This document shows positions 13,285-18,059 of a stretch of DNA of 18,059 nucleotides, piece by piece (positions within the stretch are counted from its first letter, which is position 1; each line of letters starts with the position of its first letter). Both the position numbers and the translations under genes were made by a program. Origin of the DNA: Dehalococcoidales bacterium (GTDB lineage Bacteria > Chloroflexota > Dehalococcoidia > Dehalococcoidales > UBA2162); assembly GCA_016844285.1 (NCBI GenBank), contig JAENIS010000021.1:1-18059 (forward strand). Reading direction: 5' to 3'. The notes below the pieces were generated by a model. That model searched no databases and had not been told where the DNA came from. It saw nothing but the letters and a program-made list of their open reading frames with translations.

Positions 13285-14121
13285 TTGATATTTCCACAAG
13301 ACTTTTTTGACTTAAAGGAATACGACCATCAGGGTTTATTTCAACCTGATGCGCCGGTGTGGTCGGCACTTGACCGTTTACCATCTTATCTTGCCACGTT
13401 TTTTGAGGGGACATGGCCATTAGCTGGCCATACCGGGATGGTGGAAAGACCACTTGTTATCGTCAATGGCACGGTGCGGAAAGACCTTACTATCCGTCCC
13501 TCCGGAGCGAAGAATACGGTTCAGGCTTTTGAAGGGGACAGCCTGCTTGAAGACGCTGCAATTATCATGCCTGGTGCGTATTTGTTCGATGATAAAATCA
13601 TTATCGGCGCCCGGAGCGTGGTTGAGCCGGGAGCTCTTATCAAAGGGCCGACGGTTATCGGCACCGACACCGAAGTGCGTCAAGGCGCCTATCTGCGGGG
13701 TGACTGTCTCATCGGAAACCAATGTGTTGTCGGCCATACCACTGAGGTTAAAAATTCGATTATGCTGGACGGGGCACAGGCAGGCCACTTTGCTTACATT
13801 GGTGACAGTATTCTTGGCAAGGATGTCAACCTGGGAGCAGGTACCAAGCTAGCAAACCTGAAAATGATTCCCGGTTCGGTAATGATTGCGATTAACCGGA
13901 AGTATTATAATACCGGTCGTCGCAAGCTGGGAGCTATCCTTGGCGACAAGACCGAAACCGGTTGTAATTCGGTAACATCACCGGGTACATTGATGAAGCC
14001 AGGTTCCATCGTGTATGCCGGAGTCTCTGTTCCGGGAGGCTACTATCCGGAGAAATCTTATGTCAGGCCATCCCATGGCGCTATTGAAACAGGTAATCGC
14101 TCTTTGGGCAGTAGTAAGTAG
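13285..14121 (+). CDS. Left-handed beta-helix acyltransferase, GlmU C-terminal-like, stand-alone
   Basis: 278 aa. Residues about 90-250 form hexapeptide repeats of a left-handed beta-helix (IIIGARSVVEPGALIKGPTV, then CLIGNQCVVGHTTEVKNSIM). GHFAYIGDSILGKDVNLGAG aligns with the catalytic region of the GlmU acetyltransferase domain, and His168 falls where E. coli GlmU has its catalytic His363. The following TGRRKLGAILGDKTETGCN segment is typical of archaeal-type sugar-1-phosphate nucleotidylyltransferase/acetyltransferase proteins. The N-terminal nucleotidyltransferase domain is absent; residues 1-90 are a different, unrecognised region. TTG at 13285 is chosen because GGAG lies 7 bases upstream. 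Last gene of the ACP operon. It probably acetylates an amino sugar or similar acceptor, with the donor made by the upstream genes; this is inference. Confidence 0.8.
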   Translation: MIFPQDFFDLKEYDHQGLFQPDAPVWSALDRLPSYLATFFEGTWPLAGHTGMVERPLVIVNGTVRKDLTIRPSGAKNTVQAFEGDSLLEDAAIIMPGAYLFDDKIIIGARSVVEPGALIKGPTVIGTDTEVRQGAYLRGDCLIGNQCVVGHTTEVKNSIMLDGAQAGHFAYIGDSILGKDVNLGAGTKLANLKMIPGSVMIAINRKYYNTGRRKLGAILGDKTETGCNSVTSPGTLMKPGSIVYAGVSVPGGYYPEKSYVRPSHGAIETGNRSLGSSK

Positions 14122-14158
14122 CAGAATCAGTTTGTCTGTAGAGTCTGTGTAAACGACG

Positions 14159-15085
14159 CTATAACTGTTGCTTTTTGCGATAGTATCTTACGTGTTCCTG
14201 TGCTGATGTAGGTATATCAACTGCAACCAAGTAATCATAAAGAGCCTTCATCTCTTGCTTAATCGGCTGTAATACCGCACAGATATGGGCTGCTACCATC
14301 TCAGCAGCGGTGTCAATACTATTATCTCTGGCGGCTCTAGCGATGATTTCATCTCGTATTTTCAATTCACTTATAGCCAGCTTTATCATCTCTTCCACTT
14401 TATCACTGACGCCAAAGTGGGCAAAGTAGAGCCTGCTGGCATTCAGTTTCAGCAACTTATTGAGACTATCAATGTACAAATCTAAATCAAAGCTGGGTGG
14501 TGGTGTAACTGGTACAGAGATATCGGTGCCAGTTATATGGTCGGACACAGCATCACCGGTGAATATTCCGTTATGACGGCTTTCATGTATGCACAGCTCA
14601 TGAGGGGCATGTCCCGGGGTTTCCAGTAATGTTAGCAACTGCCTATCACTTAGCCTGATTGTGTCCCTATCATGTGCTGGCTTCACTCTATGCTCATCTA
14701 CAGGGATAACTGCACCATTCCTTTTCATTGCTACTTCGCCTTGAGCCTCGATAACACTGCTGATTAGCCTTTCCGGGTTAATAACATATCTGACCGCTCG
14801 ATAATGAGCAATTACCTGAGCTTCGGGCATGTTTTTAAGCAGTGTACCGGCACCTCCGGCATGGTCCAGGTGGATGTGGGTAACAATCAGATAGGCAACG
14901 TCCTCAGGTCTCCTCCCAATCTGCTTAATCCCTTCAATCACGACCTCGGACGATGTTGCCGGTCCGGTATCAATTAATGCCTTCTTATCCTCATCCAGAA
15001 AATAGACGGAGCCAAATCCGGGAATAGAGTATAGCTGGGCATCAATCATGTATATCTTTTCAGCGACTTCAGTTACGTTTGCCAT
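14159..15085 (-). CDS. Metallo-beta-lactamase-fold hydrolase
   Basis: 308 aa from the ATG at 15085, selected over one ten codons upstream because AAAAGGAA lies 6 bases before it. Metal site: THIHLDHAGG (His70, His72, Asp74, His75), ETPGHAPHE (His159), FTGDAV (Asp178) and FAHFG (His223), the complete set for a dinuclear zinc or iron site. The general layout (IDTGP, then HxHxDH, then a C-terminal helical region of about 80 residues) is that of glyoxalase II-like or MBL-fold thioesterase/phosphodiesterase proteins. Substrate unknown. Convergent with the ACP operon across only 37 bp; an intergenic terminator was not found there. Confidence 0.88.
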   Translation of the reverse strand: MANVTEVAEKIYMIDAQLYSIPGFGSVYFLDEDKKALIDTGPATSSEVVIEGIKQIGRRPEDVAYLIVTHIHLDHAGGAGTLLKNMPEAQVIAHYRAVRYVINPERLISSVIEAQGEVAMKRNGAVIPVDEHRVKPAHDRDTIRLSDRQLLTLLETPGHAPHELCIHESRHNGIFTGDAVSDHITGTDISVPVTPPPSFDLDLYIDSLNKLLKLNASRLYFAHFGVSDKVEEMIKLAISELKIRDEIIARAARDNSIDTAAEMVAAHICAVLQPIKQEMKALYDYLVAVDIPTSAQEHVRYYRKKQQL

Positions 15086-15159
15086 AAGGTTCCTTTTGAG
15101 ATGGATATGAAGCACATTCTGGTAGTGTCCTATAGCTGGTGGGAATGCGACCCAGCCAT

Positions 15160-15188
15160 ATCCTATACTCTTCTGCCATATCAGTCAA
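15160..15188 (-). promoter_or_regulatory. Promoter of the MBL-fold hydrolase gene
   Basis: Minus strand TTGACT (15188-15183), a 17-bp spacer and TAGGAT (15165-15160). The leader would be about 70 nt. The gene therefore need not be transcribed with the MFS gene upstream, from which it is separated by 154 bp. Confidence 0.5.
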
Positions 15189-15239
15189 TCTCTTGAAGCA
15201 GCCGATGCTTACTCTAACTCACCTAACTGTGGTGGCGGC

Positions 15240-16541
15240 CTAACCTTTGACTTCGGCTTTCCTCGCTGCCGGTGTGGTGACCAGAACCACCGCGGACAAG
15301 GTCATCAGGCCGACGCTGGTCCACCACATCGGGTCGTAGCGGCCGGTGGCATCGCGAATGTAGCCGGCCAGGGGCGCGCCGATACCTCCTACTATCATCG
15401 TTATCGGCGCTGCCACGCCCATAATACTGCCCAGATGCCGCCGACCGTAGTATTCCGCCCAGAGGAAGTTTGACGAGAACATCATGCCGCCGATGCCGAA
15501 GCCGAAGAAGGCCATGGATAGGAACATGACAGGGAAGCTATAAGCATGGATTGTGAGCACGGTGGCCACGGCCAGCAGAAAGAAGCTGAATACACCGACA
15601 AACCTCGCCTGGAATCTCCTGACCAGCAGTCCTGAGATAAACGTGCTGGTGCCAGCCATGATGGCATCGAAGGCGGTGGCATAGGAGATAAGCCTGGGGT
15701 CAAGGCCGCGGTCCATGAAAGCCGGTATGCGGTGCACACCGACGCTACCCATGGCGAGAAACATGAAGCTGAACGCTACCACCAGACGCCAGAAAGTGCC
15801 AGTATGAACCGCTTCGTGAGCCGTCCAGGCGATTTCGTCACGGACGGTGGTGGGTGATGTGGGGTCGAGTGAATGGTCGTGGGTAGACGGGGCACCATCG
15901 GGCAGAAGACCCATGTCTTCAGGTTGCCGGCGAACGAAAATGAGGGATAGAGGCACCACCACTGCCGTAGTGAGAACTGCCAGAATAATCCAGGCTTCGC
16001 GCCAGCCCCTGGAAGCGATGAGAATTTGCGTTAGTGGAATGAAAATCAGGGCGCCGAGAGGTATGCCCAGGGCGCTGAAGGCGATTGCCTTCCCACGATT
16101 GTGAACGAACCATTTGAGTATGGGAATCGAGGTTACTAGGCCCCCACCTGGACCCCCAAAACCGATAATGCCCATAATCCCGAACATTAATACCAGTTGC
16201 CAGGAGTGCAGTATGAAGCTCAGTCCGACCATACCGATGCCCGTCATCACGGCGGCAATAGCCAGTATCACCCGGGAACCAAAGCGGTCAATCAGCCTTC
16301 CCAGAATTGGACCGCTGGCGGAGCCAGCTACCTGACGGGCGGTCATCGCCCAGCCGAACATGGAACGCCCGATACCCAGTTCATCGCCCATTACCTTGAT
16401 GAAGAGGCCGAAGTTCAGCGTGGCCAGGGCTGGCGTGACCGCGCCCGCCGCCGCCATCACCCCCACGATAATCCAGCCATAGAAAAACCGCGGTTTCAGT
16501 GTGTTTTGCGCCTGCGCCTCAGTGTTTCCGTTTGGTTTCAT
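15240..16541 (-). CDS. MFS transporter (monocarboxylate/oxalate-formate antiporter-like)
   Basis: 433 aa with twelve probable membrane helices and a central cytoplasmic loop near 200-235 rich in charged and polar residues. The opening RFFYGWIIVG and the motif GRLIDRFGSR between helices 2 and 3 are typical of the OFA/monocarboxylate-type branch of the major facilitator superfamily, which moves small organic anions. ATG at 16541 gives a short cytoplasmic N-terminus; no strong ribosome site precedes it. Isolated from any obvious catabolic operon, so the substrate is unknown. Confidence 0.88.
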   Translation of the reverse strand: MKPNGNTEAQAQNTLKPRFFYGWIIVGVMAAAGAVTPALATLNFGLFIKVMGDELGIGRSMFGWAMTARQVAGSASGPILGRLIDRFGSRVILAIAAVMTGIGMVGLSFILHSWQLVLMFGIMGIIGFGGPGGGLVTSIPILKWFVHNRGKAIAFSALGIPLGALIFIPLTQILIASRGWREAWIILAVLTTAVVVPLSLIFVRRQPEDMGLLPDGAPSTHDHSLDPTSPTTVRDEIAWTAHEAVHTGTFWRLVVAFSFMFLAMGSVGVHRIPAFMDRGLDPRLISYATAFDAIMAGTSTFISGLLVRRFQARFVGVFSFFLLAVATVLTIHAYSFPVMFLSMAFFGFGIGGMMFSSNFLWAEYYGRRHLGSIMGVAAPITMIVGGIGAPLAGYIRDATGRYDPMWWTSVGLMTLSAVVLVTTPAARKAEVKG

Positions 16542-16914
16542 AAGTCTAAGTAGGTTAGTCTATCATAGGGATATGGGGATGACAACATGGAAGCCACCAT
16601 ATCTGGAAACACTGCTTTAAGGTTCGATAGTTAAATCATGGCACGAAAGAGCGTTTCGTTACCTGATATAGCCAAATCCCTTCTTGATAAGTTACCCTCA
16701 TTCTTGAGACTTAGCAGCTCACTGAAAATTGAAAATACCCCCACGTGGATGATTAACATAACAGGGGGGTCGTTTTTGGCCTCAATGGTGGGTGGCTGGG
16801 CAATAGACAGAACTAGGGCGGTTGTTTGAGAGGAAAGAGCTGATACCAGCTTTACCGCAACTCCTAATTCCCAGTTGATAGCATTACTGTCTTTAAGCTC
16901 GAAATCTTTCTTGT
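16542..16914. other. Gene-poor stretch between the MFS and MazF-type genes
   Basis: No RNA gene, repeat or convincing promoter was found. A 63-codon plus-strand frame at 16638-16829 (starts MARKSVSLPDIAKSLLDKLP, with a hydrophobic stretch near its end) is open, but it has no ribosome site and no family I recognise, so it is not called as a gene. Confidence 0.4.
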
Positions 16915-17232
16915 TTATCCTTCCATGCCGAGAGCAAAGTGAAGAGCAACCTCAATGGCCTTTTGCTTTTCAGCACTGAGAGTGGTCAGCCTGTCACGCA
17001 GACTTGCCTTGGCAATAGTGGTAATAATATCCAGATTCACAACACAAGGTTTGGGTAGTCCATCCTCAAGACCTAAAGGAACCTCCGAGGGGATATGACG
17101 CACCCTGGTAGTCACCGGTGCAACGGTTATTAGCTCCCTGACAAAATAGGCCTCATTACGTGATAAAAGGAGCACTGGGCGTCTCCCCGCGGGCGGTTCT
17201 AGCTCTGCCCACCATATTTCGCAGCGCTTCAT
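16915..17232 (-). CDS. MazF/PemK-family toxin (endoribonuclease)
   Basis: 105 aa, the usual length for this fold. Diagnostic segments are the opening KRCEIWWAELEPPAGRRPVL with the R-R-P-V-L-L-L-S strand, TVAPVTTRVRHIPSEV, the basic/acidic turn, CVVNLDIITTIAKASL and a C-terminal helix ending in AL-FALG. Family members cut mRNA at short specific sequences when the antitoxin is lost. ATG overlaps the antitoxin stop by one base (TAATG), the standard arrangement of antitoxin before toxin. The cleavage sequence cannot be predicted. Confidence 0.9.
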   Translation of the reverse strand: MKRCEIWWAELEPPAGRRPVLLLSRNEAYFVRELITVAPVTTRVRHIPSEVPLGLEDGLPKPCVVNLDIITTIAKASLRDRLTTLSAEKQKAIEVALHFALGMEG

Positions 17233-17486
17233 TACCAGGGTTCCTCAGATAGTACGGCAACTCCTGCTCGGTGTATCGCCTCAACTTCATCAGTTGACTC
17301 CGGTGTAACACAATAGCCCCGAATATACGTTTCTATTGCTTTGGATTCCTGTCCCTCTTTCAGAAGTTTCTCTGCCGCGCGCCGAAAGAACTCACTTCTG
17401 CTTTCCCCCCTGGCTTTTCGCTCTTTCTCAATAGCTTCCAAAACATGCTCAGGGAGACTTATTGCCACCTTTGTGCTCTTATCCAT
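17232..17486 (-). CDS. Ribbon-helix-helix antitoxin (MazE/CopG type)
   Basis: 84 aa. The N-terminus KVAISLPEHVLEAIEKERKA followed by ESRSEFFRRAAEKLL is a ribbon-helix-helix DNA-binding domain; the C-terminal part (from about residue 50, with EEPW at the end) should wrap and neutralise the toxin. ATG at 17486 is preferred to a GTG one codon earlier because GAGGG then lies at a normal distance. It heads the toxin operon and probably represses it by binding the repeat array upstream. Confidence 0.88.
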   Translation of the reverse strand: MDKSTKVAISLPEHVLEAIEKERKARGESRSEFFRRAAEKLLKEGQESKAIETYIRGYCVTPESTDEVEAIHRAGVAVLSEEPW

Positions 17487-17500
17487 CACATCCCTCTGAT

Positions 17501-17551
17501 ATTCATACTATTATCATACCAAAGTATGAATCATTTCACTAACTCTGTCAA
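17501..17551 (-). promoter_or_regulatory. Promoter and operator array of the toxin-antitoxin operon
   Basis: Minus strand TTGACA (17551-17546), 17-bp spacer, CATACT (17528-17523). Three TCATAC half-sites overlap or follow the -10: 17503-17508, 17514-17519 (11 bp apart, one helical turn) and, inverted, GTATGA at 17524-17529. The outer pair extends to ATTCATAC/GTATGAAT (17501-17508, 17524-17531). This phased arrangement is what a ribbon-helix-helix repressor would bind. Confidence 0.7.
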
Positions 17552-17743
17552 TGGCAAGGGCAGTTAAAGAGCACAGGCGTAGGGATTATCCATATCTAGA
17601 TTAAGGTAATTAAGTTACCTATGGTGGGCCATTCGGAACAGTTCCCGAACTTTCATTCGAGAAAAAGTGTCTTATTCCGGACCTGCAGCACCTACTTATT
17701 CCCATGCGGTAGTATTGCCGGAATGAAGATCAATGTGGATATT

Positions 17744-17752
17744 TGGTATAAT
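17744..17752 (+). promoter_or_regulatory. Extended -10 promoter for the SBBP protein gene
   Basis: TGGTATAAT (17744-17752) is a perfect TATAAT with an upstream TGn. No good -35 is found at normal spacing, which extended -10 promoters can do without. The leader is about 43 nt and includes GGAGGCAAGGAG just before the start codon. Confidence 0.55.
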
Positions 17753-17801
17753 GGAACAGGTATATTTCAATAATTCTTGTTTTGGGAGGCAAGGAGTATA
17801 T

Positions 17802-18059
17802 ATGAATAAAAAAAAGTTAGTCTCCAGATTCCTACAAATACCGGCCACCTTTGTCTTTGCACTAATGCTACTTGTAGGTACACAACCGGCTTTAGCCACT
17901 GCAAATGGGAATAGCACGTCATTGAAAGAGAGTGCGTCTCTCCAGTTCACCTCTGCCGCTGACCCTTGGCTTACCTTCGTGGGCGGCAGCGATGATGAAG
18001 ATGCTTATAGTATTGCGGTGGATGGTAGCGGAAACGTCTATGTCACTGGGGTAGGCCAT
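17802..18059 (+). CDS. Secreted SBBP beta-propeller repeat protein, N-terminal part
   Basis: The frame is open from the ATG at 17802 to the window end, 86 codons. It begins with a signal peptide (MNKKK, then a hydrophobic run to ALMLLVGTQPALA, with probable cleavage after the A-x-A near residue 33). After a Ser/Thr-rich stretch the sequence WLTFVGGSDDEDAYSIAVDG followed by SGNVYVTG matches the start of an SBBP (beta-propeller) repeat, in which GG-x-D-x-A-Y and D-x-x-G-N-x-Y-V-T-G recur. GGAGG and AAGGAG precede the start. Likely a long exported or surface protein with many repeats; anything beyond the edge is unseen. Confidence 0.85.
   Translation, partial: MNKKKLVSRFLQIPATFVFALMLLVGTQPALATANGNSTSLKESASLQFTSAADPWLTFVGGSDDEDAYSIAVDGSGNVYVTGVGH

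Noticed and set aside
16638..16829. 63-codon frame between the MFS and toxin genes
   Set aside because: No ribosome site, promoter or recognisable family; too short to call on openness alone.

Overview
This window looks like a bacterial chromosome fragment of moderate GC. The gene content fits an anaerobic, uncultured Chloroflexota of the Dehalococcoidia type: a DUF6282 hydrolase, a DUF1847 metal-binding protein, a DUF134/NifX fusion, an NDP-forming acyl-CoA ligase, an SBBP-repeat secreted protein and dispersed palindromic repeats. That placement is an inference from gene families, not a search result. About 15 protein genes, one tRNA and several repeat elements can be supported.

Layout, left to right. 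The first 80 bases hold the 5' end of a probable transposase leaving the window leftward. An HpcH/HpaI-type aldolase (+) follows, converging on a translationally coupled cupin and DUF6282 hydrolase pair (-). A tRNA-Val(CAC) comes next, with the decayed N-terminus of an Mrp/MIP18-type gene beside it. Then come a fused DUF134-NifX regulator/cofactor protein with its own promoter and a perfect 22-bp palindrome, and a DUF1847 protein with an internal duplication. A TauE/SafE transporter is divergent from it. On the minus strand there follow a solute-binding lipoprotein (with a possible small downstream gene) and an operon of a metallophosphoesterase and an ADP-forming acyl-CoA synthetase alpha-type protein.

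From about 10.6 to 11.2 kb there are no genes, only nested palindromic repeats. One 122-bp element sits inside another repeat, flanked by a 9-bp target duplication, and a second uninterrupted copy of the host repeat lies at 8.26 kb. To the right, a consensus promoter drives a compact operon: acyl carrier protein, AMP-forming acetyl-CoA synthetase-like enzyme, and a stand-alone left-handed beta-helix acetyltransferase resembling the C-terminal half of archaeal-type GlmU. This operon is the best candidate for an undescribed pathway. The remainder is a metallo-beta-lactamase-fold hydrolase, an MFS transporter, a RHH/MazF toxin-antitoxin pair with an in-phase operator array, and the start of a secreted SBBP beta-propeller protein that runs off the right edge.

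Promoters read by eye are close to the sigma-70 consensus, several of them TTGACA with 17-18 bp spacing. Two of them (upstream of the aldolase and of the ACP operon) have identical hexamers, TTGACA-N17-TAGACT, and leaders of about 95-100 nt.
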